Assembly (NCBI RefSeq): GCF_000312665.1
Contig: NZ_HF536772.1
Location: 3,766,886-3,830,885, forward strand
Direction: 5' to 3'
DNA from: Rhizobium mesoamericanum STM3625
Lineage (GTDB): Bacteria; Pseudomonadota; Alphaproteobacteria; Rhizobiales; Rhizobiaceae
Length of the DNA: 64,000 nucleotides
The translations under genes were made by a program, and so were the position numbers. Below are positions 54,032 through 63,457 of this stretch, one piece after another; the first letter of the stretch is position 1, and the number at the start of each line of letters is the position of its first letter. The notes under the pieces are model-generated. The model was not told where the DNA came from and searched no databases. It saw only the letters and a list, made by a program, of their open reading frames with translations.

Positions 54032-54961
54032 TCAGGATCTTGCGATCGCTTCGTCGCACCAGTCGGCGAATGCAGCGATGGCCGCGTCCGCTCCGATTTC
54101 ATTCAGCGTTTCGTGGCGCATGTCCTGATATATCTGCGTCGTGATACGAGAGAAGCCGTGGGCTTTCAAATGGTTTGATAGCCAGATCACCGCTTTTCCG
54201 CCATCGGTCGCCGGGTCCTGGCCGCCGCCGACAAGGTGGATCGGCGTCTGTTTCGGCAGTCGTTCCAAATGCGGCGTTTGCGGTGCGCGAAACGTCAGTT
54301 CGAAGATATCGAGCCAGAGTGACACCGAAGCATCGAAGCCGCACAGCGGATCGGCAATATATTTGTCGACCTCCGCAGGATTGTGGCTAAGCCAATCGAA
54401 CTCTGTTCGACGACCGTCGATGGATTTGCCCCAGGTGCCGAAGGTAAGCTTCGGTAGAATGCTGCTCGCAACATCGGAGCCCTTCAGGGCACGTTCGGCA
54501 AGCAGGATTGCTTGCGCCGCCCGCCCTGACATGCCCGGATTGAAGTTCGAGTTCCAGACGGCTAAGGCATCGAATTTCTGCGGATGCGTGACTGCCGCGT
54601 TGAGTGCAATGAGGCCCCCCATCGAGTGTCCGAACAGGATGACCGGCAAGCCCGGATATTGACTTACAGCAAGGTTGCGAACCGCAACGACATCATCGAT
54701 CACCTGCAGAACGCCGCCGCGGCGCGCAAAGCGTCCGATCGGCGCGTCGGGCGCAATCGTTTCACCGTGTCCGCGGTGATCGAACGCAAAGACATGGTAA
54801 CCGCGAGCGGCCATGGCTGCTGCGAAACGAGCGTAGCGCTTCGAATGCTCGGCTAGTCCGTGAGATACAAGGATGATTCCATGCGGCTCTCCCTGTGACG
54901 CCTGATGATGAAAGCCAAGCGAAGCATTCGCCGTCCCTAGGCGTTGCGTATCTGCGAACAT
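54032..54961 (-). CDS. Alpha/beta hydrolase, monoacylglycerol-lipase-like
   Basis: This 309-residue alpha/beta-hydrolase has the oxyanion region ILVSHGLAEHSKRYARFAAA, then VFAFDHRGHGET. The nucleophile elbow LFGHSMGGLIAL and the acid and base in VGGGQDPATDG and QDMRHETLNEIG follow. This is the layout of serine lysophospholipases and monoacylglycerol lipases (PldB type). GGGAGGAG precedes ATG 54961. It is the first gene of the operon with EamA, CoA-transferase and ThDP enzyme, so it may release an acid from an ester. Confidence 0.88.
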   Translation of the reverse strand: MFADTQRLGTANASLGFHHQASQGEPHGIILVSHGLAEHSKRYARFAAAMAARGYHVFAFDHRGHGETIAPDAPIGRFARRGGVLQVIDDVVAVRNLAVSQYPGLPVILFGHSMGGLIALNAAVTHPQKFDALAVWNSNFNPGMSGRAAQAILLAERALKGSDVASSILPKLTFGTWGKSIDGRRTEFDWLSHNPAEVDKYIADPLCGFDASVSLWLDIFELTFRAPQTPHLERLPKQTPIHLVGGGQDPATDGGKAVIWLSNHLKAHGFSRITTQIYQDMRHETLNEIGADAAIAAFADWCDEAIARS

Positions 54962-55118
54962 TATCTCCTCCCGCTGCCGGGAGAAGAGCAGATTGGTCGC
55001 GAAATGCAACACATCCCAATATTTATGCGACGGGATTTTCGCTTCCTGTCAATTGGAGGTTGCGGAAAGGAATTCCGCATGATTTCCTGTTCATGAATTG
55101 TTCTTTCTGGGGACGAGC

Positions 55119-55856
55119 ATGAGCAATCCGTTTATACGAGCAGCCATATTCCTGGTTGCAACAGCGGCTGCTGGCGTTGCGACAGCGCAGGATGCGGGTG
55201 GACAGACGCGGTTCATTCTCGCCGTCAGCTGGCAGCCAGCCTTCTGCGAGACCAACCGGCGCAAGGCCGAATGCAGCAGCCAGACGAGCGACAGGTTCGA
55301 TGCGACCAACTTTTCGCTCCACGGGCTGTGGCCGATGCGCAAGGACTATTGCGACGTCCCCGCCAACCTGCGGACCGCCGACAAGAAGGGTGACTGGCGC
55401 AGGCTGCCCGAGGTGGGGCTTTCGGCGCAAACCAAGGCTGCGCTCGACAAGGCAATGCCCGGAACGCAATCCGGCCTTGAGAGGCACGAATGGATCAAGC
55501 ACGGCACTTGCACCAAGATGAGTGCCGACGATTATTTTGCGACGTCGGTTCGCCTGATCGGGGAGCTGAATGCTTCGGCGGTCCGCGATCTCTTCGCGGC
55601 CAATATCGGCAAGTCGTTGACATCAGAAGCAATCCGCGCGGCGTTCGACAAGAGTTTTGGACCAGGTGCCGGAAACCGCGTCAAGCTGAGTTGCCGACGT
55701 AATGGCGATGGGGATCGCCTCATCAGTGAGCTCACGATCGGTCTGTCTGCGCAAGCAACCTCGAATGATGCAGCCGGCCTTCACGACCTGATTGGCGGGG
55801 CGGGGCCGACATCGGCTGGCTGTAACGAAGGCCTCGTCGATGCCGCAGGATTTTGA
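55119..55856 (+). CDS. Exported ribonuclease T2
   Basis: This 245-residue protein has a signal peptide (AAIFLVATAAAGVATAQD). The two catalytic segments of the T2 family are intact: FSLHGLWPMRKDYC (CAS I) and ERHEWIKHGTCTKM (CAS II), with His in both. Cys residues fit disulfides. It cleaves RNA non-specifically in the periplasm or outside, probably for nutrient recovery. GGGGAC precedes the ATG. It is divergent from the alpha/beta hydrolase operon. Confidence 0.93.
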   Translation: MSNPFIRAAIFLVATAAAGVATAQDAGGQTRFILAVSWQPAFCETNRRKAECSSQTSDRFDATNFSLHGLWPMRKDYCDVPANLRTADKKGDWRRLPEVGLSAQTKAALDKAMPGTQSGLERHEWIKHGTCTKMSADDYFATSVRLIGELNASAVRDLFAANIGKSLTSEAIRAAFDKSFGPGAGNRVKLSCRRNGDGDRLISELTIGLSAQATSNDAAGLHDLIGGAGPTSAGCNEGLVDAAGF

Positions 55857-55933
55857 TCCGGTATCGTTCTGCCGTTGCTGTTGCTGGTTGATCTTTCAAT
55901 TATTGATCGCGTGATTCTCCTTCAATCGAGGTG

Positions 55934-57751
55934 ATGCAGTTGGATACGAATGTAGTTCCTTCGGAAGGAAGATCTCGCTCCGTTGGCAAGGCCTCCCTAT
56001 TTGAAGTCTTTCTTTTGATCTATGTCACGTCGCTTGCGCTCCTCGCCCTTGACCTGATGGATGGCACCAGTTTCGCTCGGGACGTGGACGATCAGATGCG
56101 GGAGGTGCAAATTCGCCACCTCCTGTCCATTCATGGTCGCTGGTTCGATTTGACGTTGCCGTCGCTTTTAATGCCCGAACCATACGTCTCACCATGGTCA
56201 CGGTTGATCGATCTTCCCTACGTCCTGATCACAAAGCTCTTGCAGCCTTTCGTTCCGCTGGATGACGCTGTTCGATACGCCTTCTATGTTTGGCCGCCGA
56301 TGATGCTGGCGCTGTTGTGCCTTCTGACCGCGTCATTGGTGCGGCGCCTGATGGGCAGCGTGCACCTGAAAGGGCCTTCGTTTGCGGGGCTGCTGGTGCT
56401 GATGACACTTCTCATGACGTTTGGCATTGCGGAGTTTGCGCCGGGCCGGATCGATCACCACAATGCGCAGATTGTTGCGATGATGACGATCATGGCGGGC
56501 CTCGTCAGATGGGATCGGGTCGGCGGCGCAATGATCGGAGCCGGGAGCGCGGTCTCGGTGGTAATCGGCCTCGAATGCTTGCCGTTTCTCGCAGCTGCCT
56601 ATGCCGGCCTTGTCGTTAGCTTTATTCTCGGTACCAAAAGGGCAAATGACGTTCTTTTCTTTGCGTCGCTTGCAATGGTCGGTACCACCATGGCAGCAAT
56701 GTTTGCTTTCATCGGCCCGACGATGGCACTGTCGACCCAGTGCGACGCTTTCTCGGCTCCGTACATATTTCTGTTGATCGGATTTTCCGTTGTTCTCGCA
56801 ATCGGTGCGGTTGTCGCGCGCCGCAGACCGTCGACACCAATGTTCAGGGCACTGATTATCGGCGCCCCCGGCCTGCTTCTCCTCGGAGTTGCAGCGTTCT
56901 TGTTTCGACCGTGCGCTGGCGGTCCTTACGGCATCATCGACCCGTTGTCGCGGGAACTCTGGTTTGACCGTATCTGGCAGGAGCGCAGCATTCTCTATTT
57001 CTATGAGAATGGTCGATTCGATCTCTTGGCGGTGGTTGCGGTGACGACGTGTTCGGCGGTCTTTGCGCTACCCATGATCGCGGCAAAACTCAGGCGCGGC
57101 GAGGTTGGGCCACTCATCGCTTTTTGTATGGCGGTCACGGCTCTCGCACTGACATTTTTGACGACACGAAACATTCGCTTTCCTATTGCGCTCGTACCAC
57201 CCTTCGTGCCGGCGGCGGTCGCCGAACTTGTTCGTTCTCGACGCCTCACGAAAGAATGGCGGATGACCGGAGCGGCAATCATTGCTGTCTTGGTGGGGTT
57301 CGCCTTGCCTCGTTTGGTTGTTGCGCCAACCGTTCGAACGTTTGATGCCGTAGACTACATGGCCTTCGACGAGTGCAAGGACCAGGACCTCGGCGTCCTG
57401 AAGACCATTGCGCCGGCGAGAATTGCGCTGCCTCAGGGCCTTGCTTTGCCGGTCCTGCTTGCTCTGCCGGATGGGTTCTCCATCGGTGCTGCGCCGTTTC
57501 ATCGCGCTTCACCCGGCATGAAACGGATGTTCGAGGCATTTCGCTCGTCCGATCCGGACATCCGTCGGCAGGCCCTTTCACCATTCGACTATGTCGCGGT
57601 CTGCCGTTTCCCGTTGGAAGCCGATGCCAAAGAGGCGCCGCTCTACGCTGCCCTTGCTGCGGGGCGGTCATGGCCGGGACTGGAGCGCGTGCCTTCGCCG
57701 ACGCGGACAAATTTCCAGCTTTTCCGGATAGACCACGAAAAGCTGCAATAG
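55934..57751 (+). CDS. Large polytopic membrane protein, GT-C glycosyltransferase-like
   Basis: This 605-residue protein has roughly 11-13 membrane helices and a soluble C-terminus of about 120 residues. After the first helix comes FARDVDDQMREVQIRHLLSI. The Asp pair in the first outer loop is the position of the catalytic D/E-D motif in GT-C transferases. A later FAPGRIDHHNAQIVAMMTIM resembles the DHH region of STT3 and its relatives. It may transfer a sugar from a polyprenyl phosphate donor in the periplasm. I know no described function for this rhizobial group. GAGG precedes the ATG. Confidence 0.75.
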   Translation: MQLDTNVVPSEGRSRSVGKASLFEVFLLIYVTSLALLALDLMDGTSFARDVDDQMREVQIRHLLSIHGRWFDLTLPSLLMPEPYVSPWSRLIDLPYVLITKLLQPFVPLDDAVRYAFYVWPPMMLALLCLLTASLVRRLMGSVHLKGPSFAGLLVLMTLLMTFGIAEFAPGRIDHHNAQIVAMMTIMAGLVRWDRVGGAMIGAGSAVSVVIGLECLPFLAAAYAGLVVSFILGTKRANDVLFFASLAMVGTTMAAMFAFIGPTMALSTQCDAFSAPYIFLLIGFSVVLAIGAVVARRRPSTPMFRALIIGAPGLLLLGVAAFLFRPCAGGPYGIIDPLSRELWFDRIWQERSILYFYENGRFDLLAVVAVTTCSAVFALPMIAAKLRRGEVGPLIAFCMAVTALALTFLTTRNIRFPIALVPPFVPAAVAELVRSRRLTKEWRMTGAAIIAVLVGFALPRLVVAPTVRTFDAVDYMAFDECKDQDLGVLKTIAPARIALPQGLALPVLLALPDGFSIGAAPFHRASPGMKRMFEAFRSSDPDIRRQALSPFDYVAVCRFPLEADAKEAPLYAALAAGRSWPGLERVPSPTRTNFQLFRIDHEKLQ

Positions 57752-57886
57752 CGGGCTCGATGAAGGGCCCGGCCGCGGTGACATCGATAAAAGCCTTCGG
57801 TTTTTGGCGGCCGCGCGTTGCTCCTTGGTTCTAATTCGCCTACATAGCGGCAAAATTGGAAAATCCCCCCGCGGAGCGAGTTAGCA

Positions 57887-59536
<1,650 letters not shown>

Positions 59537-59568
59537 TCATCAGAGATCGGCTTTGAACTTTGCCAAGC

Positions 59569-59595
59569 AGCCCCGGCTCGCCGGGGCTTTTTTTG
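59569..59595 (+). terminator. Rho-independent terminator after ettA
   Basis: GCCCCGG and CCGGGGC form a tight stem with a CTCG loop and seven T residues. Confidence 0.94.
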
Positions 59596-59673
59596 CGCGC
59601 CTTGATGTCGCGATCCGAGCAGCTAATTTCGTGAACGGATCGAATTGCGGCTTGCCACATCAAATCAATTCAC

Positions 59674-59689
59674 ATAAAGATATCTTTAT
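59674..59689. promoter_or_regulatory. SahR-type operator upstream of sahR-metF
   Basis: ATAAAGATATCTTTAT is a perfect 16-bp palindrome identical to the core of the site upstream of metH. It lies 18 bp before the chosen regulator start, as expected for autoregulation. The first ATG of the reading frame (59690) abuts it. Confidence 0.8.
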
Positions 59690-59707
59690 ATGTTGATTGG
59701 ACAGGAT

Positions 59708-60730
59708 ATGGGTGAGCCTATCAAACTCGGTCTAGATGCGCTGGTGGACGTCCTCAGGGCGGCCGGCGAGCCGACACGTCTGCGCCTGCTGGTGCTGCTT
59801 GCAGCAGGGGACCTGACGGTCACAGATCTTACAGAAATTCTCGGGCAATCCCAGCCACGCATCTCTCGTCACCTCAAGCTCCTCGGCGAAGCGGATCTCA
59901 TCGACCGTTACCAGGAAGGAGCCTGGGCCTATTTCCGGCTCAGGCAGGATGGCAAGGCTGCCATTTTCGTGCGCGGTCTCTTGGCGCATGCCTCCGACAA
60001 CGATCCTGTGGTCCTGCGTGACAGCGAGCGGTTGGCGGCTGTCAAGCGCCAGCGGGCGGAGCGGGCGCAGGCCTATTTCAGCCGTAACGCGGCCGAGTGG
60101 GACGAGCTTCGCCGCCTGCATGCCGCCGATGAAGAGGTCGATGCCGCCGTTGTTCGGCTGCTCGGCAGCCAGCCGATCGACTCGCTTCTTGATCTCGGTA
60201 CAGGGACCGGGCGCATCCTCGAACTTCTGTCCGGCCTTTATCGCCGGGCCATTGGCGTGGATGCCAGCCGCGACATGCTGAGCGTGGCGCGCGCCAATCT
60301 CGACAAGTCGGGGATTACCAAGGCGTCCGTGCGCCACGCCGATATCCTGAACCTGCCGTTCGAGGCACAGGACTTCGACGTGGTGACGATTCATCAGGTG
60401 TTGCACTTCTTCGACCAGCCCGAGGTCGCGATCGGCGAGGCAGCGCGCATGCTGCGGCCCGGAGGGCGGTTGGTCATCATCGATCTTGCCCCGCACGGGC
60501 TGGAATACCTTCGCGACGAGCACGCACATGTTCGCCTTGGTTTCTCGCATCAGTCGATGTCGGACTGGTTGCGCAAGGCAGGGCTTGATGTCGAGCAGGT
60601 CGTCGATCTTCATCCGGGTCATCAAAGCGGGCAGGGGCTTACAGTCACTGTCTGGCTTGCGCGCGACCCGCGGCAGCTTTTGGCCTCCTTAGCCAGCGAA
60701 GGCGCCGAACCCATACTTGCCGGGAGATAA
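59708..60730 (+). CDS. sahR: ArsR-family regulator fused to a SAM-dependent methyltransferase domain (SahR-like)
   Basis: This protein of about 340 residues has an N-terminal ArsR winged helix (VDVLRAAGEPTRLRLLVLLA, DLTEILGQSQPRISRHLKLL) and, from about residue 140, a class I methyltransferase fold. The SAM pocket is LLDLGTGTGRILELLSG followed by IGVDASRDMLSVA. This architecture next to metF is that of SahR, the S-adenosylhomocysteine-responsive repressor of methionine-cycle genes in proteobacteria. The methyltransferase domain probably serves as ligand sensor. metF follows 4 bp later. ATG 59690 is an alternative start but touches the operator. Confidence 0.88.
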   Translation: MGEPIKLGLDALVDVLRAAGEPTRLRLLVLLAAGDLTVTDLTEILGQSQPRISRHLKLLGEADLIDRYQEGAWAYFRLRQDGKAAIFVRGLLAHASDNDPVVLRDSERLAAVKRQRAERAQAYFSRNAAEWDELRRLHAADEEVDAAVVRLLGSQPIDSLLDLGTGTGRILELLSGLYRRAIGVDASRDMLSVARANLDKSGITKASVRHADILNLPFEAQDFDVVTIHQVLHFFDQPEVAIGEAARMLRPGGRLVIIDLAPHGLEYLRDEHAHVRLGFSHQSMSDWLRKAGLDVEQVVDLHPGHQSGQGLTVTVWLARDPRQLLASLASEGAEPILAGR

Positions 60731-60734
60731 TCAT

Positions 60735-61634
60735 ATGGTTTTGAACAGCGACGCGCGCCGCAAGATCGGCATTTCCTTCGAGTTCTTTCCGCCGAAGTCG
60801 GAAGAGATGGAAGGTCAGCTGTGGAATACGGTCAGCGAGCTGCAGGACTGGAACCCGGACTTCGTCTCGGTGACCTATGGCGCCGGCGGCACCACCAAGG
60901 CACCGACGCTGGCGACAGTCTCGCGTTTCATCGCTGAAACGCCGCTTGCCACAGCGTCGCATCTCACCTGCGTCGGTGCGACCAAGGACGAGACGCATGG
61001 TGTCATCGATAGTTTCCGCAAGGTTGGCGTGAAGCATTTCGTAGCGCTTCGCGGCGATGCGCCGGGTGGCGTCGGCGCGCCCTACCAGCCGCATCCCGGT
61101 GGCTATGCGAATGCGGCGGCACTGGTTGCCGGCCTGCGCGAGATCGGTGATTTCGAGATCTCTGTCTCTGCCTATCCCGAAAAACATCCGGAGAGCCGCG
61201 ATACGGCTGCCGATATCGACATGCTGAAGCAAAAGGCCGACAACGGCGCGACGCGGGCCTTGACGCAGTTCTTCTTCGACAACGACAATTTCGAGCGCTA
61301 TCTGGAAAAGGTGCGGGCCGCTGGCGTCAACATTCCGATCGTGCCCGGCATCATGCCGATCCAGAACTTAACACAGCTGAAGCGTTTCGCCGGCGCCTGC
61401 GGCACTGTTATACCCGCGTTTCTCGATGAGCGTTTTTCAGGCTTCGACGATAAGCCGGAGGAGCGGGCAAAGGTTGCCGCCGAAGTTGCGGCCGAACAGA
61501 TCGAGGATCTGGCGCGCCGCGGGCTCACAGACTTCCACCTGTACACGATGAACCGCGCACCCCTCGTTTCGGCCGTGCTGACCAATCTCGGCTTCACACG
61601 CGAAGGCGCCAAAAAGGCTGGTGCTGCCGCATAG
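60735..61634 (+). CDS. metF: 5,10-methylenetetrahydrofolate reductase
   Basis: This 299-residue flavoenzyme barrel has ISFEFFPPKSEEMEGQLW with the catalytic Glu, FVSVTYGAGGTTKAPTLATV, FVALRGDAPGG, AYPEKHPES and TQFFFDNDNFERYLEKVRAA. It makes 5-methyl-THF, the methyl donor used by MetH. ATG 60735 has GGGAG eight bases upstream; the longer frame overlaps sahR. Co-transcription with sahR puts it under the same operator as the regulator. Confidence 0.97.
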   Translation: MVLNSDARRKIGISFEFFPPKSEEMEGQLWNTVSELQDWNPDFVSVTYGAGGTTKAPTLATVSRFIAETPLATASHLTCVGATKDETHGVIDSFRKVGVKHFVALRGDAPGGVGAPYQPHPGGYANAAALVAGLREIGDFEISVSAYPEKHPESRDTAADIDMLKQKADNGATRALTQFFFDNDNFERYLEKVRAAGVNIPIVPGIMPIQNLTQLKRFAGACGTVIPAFLDERFSGFDDKPEERAKVAAEVAAEQIEDLARRGLTDFHLYTMNRAPLVSAVLTNLGFTREGAKKAGAAA

Positions 61635-61659
61635 GCTCATTCAATCAGAAGGCAAAAAG

Positions 61660-61692
61660 AAAAGCGCATCTCCTCGTGGGATGCGCTTTTCC
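61660..61692 (+). terminator. Rho-independent terminator after metF
   Basis: AAAAGCGCATC and GATGCGCTTTT form an 11-bp stem with a TCCTCGTGG loop. Confidence 0.9.
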
Positions 61693-61750
61693 GATTCATT
61701 GAACTGTTTCGCTACTCAGGAGTCTCGGTACTGTTCTGTTGTCACGACGT

Positions 61751-61828
61751 TCAGATGAAAAGCATTGTCAATACGAATGCAAACGCCGCGCTGACCAAAA
61801 GGACATTCAAGGATTGTGTAAGTCCCAT
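61751..61828 (-). CDS. Small membrane protein, 25 residues
   Basis: A 26-codon frame reads MGLTQSLNVLLVSAAFAFV followed by LTMLFI and stop. It is almost entirely one hydrophobic helix. GAGGAG lies six bases before the ATG, stronger than for most genes in the window, and the frame ends in a normal TGA. It is alone between the metF terminator and the lytic transglycosylase gene terminator. I do not recognise a described family. Single-helix proteins of this size often modify membrane complexes. Confidence 0.65.
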   Translation of the reverse strand: MGLTQSLNVLLVSAAFAFVLTMLFI

Positions 61829-62087
61829 GTCTGTCTCCTCGCGTTAACGGCGTGATAATATGTCGTGATTGTGTCGCTTGGAAAGCGGATTTTATACTGC
61901 ACTGCGGCGAAAATGTCACATTGCGGACACTCGGCCGCTACTAATTCACTGAAATTACAACAAAAATTGTCTGCGAAAAATATTCACATATTTTAACGTG
62001 CCGTTAAAGTCGGCGATCCTCTCTTTACGCTTGAGGCAAGTTGAAGGCTCGCGGTGAAGCCCCTGAAACCATGGGACAAACCACGCA

Positions 62088-62116
62088 AACGAAAGGCCGG
62101 GTGCAAAACCCGGCCC
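62088..62116 (-). terminator. Terminator of the lytic transglycosylase gene
   Basis: On the minus strand GGCCGGGT, a TTTGC loop and ACCCGGCC are followed by TTTCGTTTG, 26 bp after the stop codon. The region between it and the small membrane protein (61829-62087) shows no other gene. Confidence 0.8.
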
Positions 62117-62141
62117 GACGTGCGTGCTGAAGGACAGATGA

Positions 62142-63374
62142 TCAGAGAGAGTTGAGGAGCGACGGCGTTGCCCAGCCGTCCGCCGGTATGCCGAGACGCT
62201 GCTGCTCCTTCTGGATGGCAACCCGCGTGCCCGAACCCAGGATGCCGTCGACCTTGCCGACGTCGTGGCCAAGCGTTCCGAGTTTCGTCTGCAGCTCCTT
62301 CATCTGCTCGTTGGAAAGGCCCTGTTCGGGCGTCCCCTTGAGATAGGTCTCGGCGCCGGCGAGGCGGGTCGCAAAATAGGCGGCCGAAGTCGTGTAGATG
62401 AACGACTTGTTCCATTCGAGGTAGATCTGGAAGTTCGGGTACGCAATGAAGGTTGGGCCAAGGCGGCCCTGCGGCAGGATCAGATCGCCATGCAGGTTCG
62501 AGAAGCTCGTGTTGCCATCGCGCGGCTTGACCCCAAGGGCAAACCACTCACCGGCCGTCAGAGGACCGCCGATGCCGGATTTTTCCCAGGGGAGGTTCTC
62601 CGGGAGGGTAACCTCCTGGAGCCATGGCTGGCCCTTTTGGAAGCCGAGATGCTGGATGAACTTGGCTGCCGTCAGGATGGCGTCGGGGCCGCTCTGCTTG
62701 AGGCGTACGTGGCCATCACCGTCTCCGTCCATGCCGTAGGCGACGATATCGCGGGGCAGCATCTGAACCTGACCGATCTCGCCAGCCCAGGCACCGGTAT
62801 TGGTTGCCGGGTCGAGGTCGCCGTGCTGAACCATTTCGATGAGGGCAATCAGCTGCGGACGGAAGAGCTCCGGCCGGCGGCAATCATGTGCAAGGGTCAC
62901 CAAGGCATTGCGGGTATTGAAATCCCCCTGCACAGCGCCGAAGTCGGTTTCCATCGCCCAGAAGGCGGTAATGACGCCGGCCGGCACGCCAAATTCCTGC
63001 TCGGCACGGGCAAACACATCGGCGTATTGCTTCATCTTCTGGCGGCCGATGTCGAGGCGAGCCTGGCTGACGGTCCGTTGTGAGAATTCCAGGAAAGTCT
63101 GCTTGAACACACCCTGAGCGCGGTCACGGCTCAAGACCTTCTGGTCGATCTGTGCCCCTTCCAGCGCCTTGTCTGCGGCTTCGGCAGACGCGCCTGCTGC
63201 GACCGCGTCGGCCTTCACGCCTGCCAGAAATACAGCGAGGTCACCGTCACATGCCGGAGCGGCTGTCTGCGAAGCCGGAGCACTCGGTGCCGGCGTCTGC
63301 GCGGCAGCGCCGGTGGAAAGACCAGCAGCAAGAAGGAGTGCAAGTGCCGTGCGGCTTGCGGGCGAGCAGTGCAT
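62142..63374 (-). CDS. Lytic murein transglycosylase, MltB family, with peptidoglycan-binding domain
   Basis: This 410-residue exported enzyme has a signal peptide (ALALLLAAGLSTGAAAQ). The MltB-like domain carries the catalytic Glu in ITAFWAMETDFGAVQG and then AGEIGQVQMLPRDIVAYGMD. A C-terminal PG_binding_1 domain follows (MKELQTKLGTLGHDVGKVDG). It cleaves glycan strands to 1,6-anhydromuropeptides. I find no lipobox, so it is probably soluble in the periplasm. ATG 63374 has GAGGA eight bases upstream. The longer frame runs into the neighbouring GH25 gene. Confidence 0.92.
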   Translation of the reverse strand: MHCSPASRTALALLLAAGLSTGAAAQTPAPSAPASQTAAPACDGDLAVFLAGVKADAVAAGASAEAADKALEGAQIDQKVLSRDRAQGVFKQTFLEFSQRTVSQARLDIGRQKMKQYADVFARAEQEFGVPAGVITAFWAMETDFGAVQGDFNTRNALVTLAHDCRRPELFRPQLIALIEMVQHGDLDPATNTGAWAGEIGQVQMLPRDIVAYGMDGDGDGHVRLKQSGPDAILTAAKFIQHLGFQKGQPWLQEVTLPENLPWEKSGIGGPLTAGEWFALGVKPRDGNTSFSNLHGDLILPQGRLGPTFIAYPNFQIYLEWNKSFIYTTSAAYFATRLAGAETYLKGTPEQGLSNEQMKELQTKLGTLGHDVGKVDGILGSGTRVAIQKEQQRLGIPADGWATPSLLNSL

Positions 63375-63457
63375 AGTTTCGATCCTCGTCATCAAATGGA
63401 ATTTCCGTCGATTTCCCAAATGATTGTGACGGAAGCAAGAAAGACCGTCGGACGTTA

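Noticed and set aside
59690..59707. ATG at 59690 as the start of the SahR-like protein
   Set aside because: It abuts the operator palindrome and has no ribosome-binding site; ATG 59708 fits the family better, although not with certainty.
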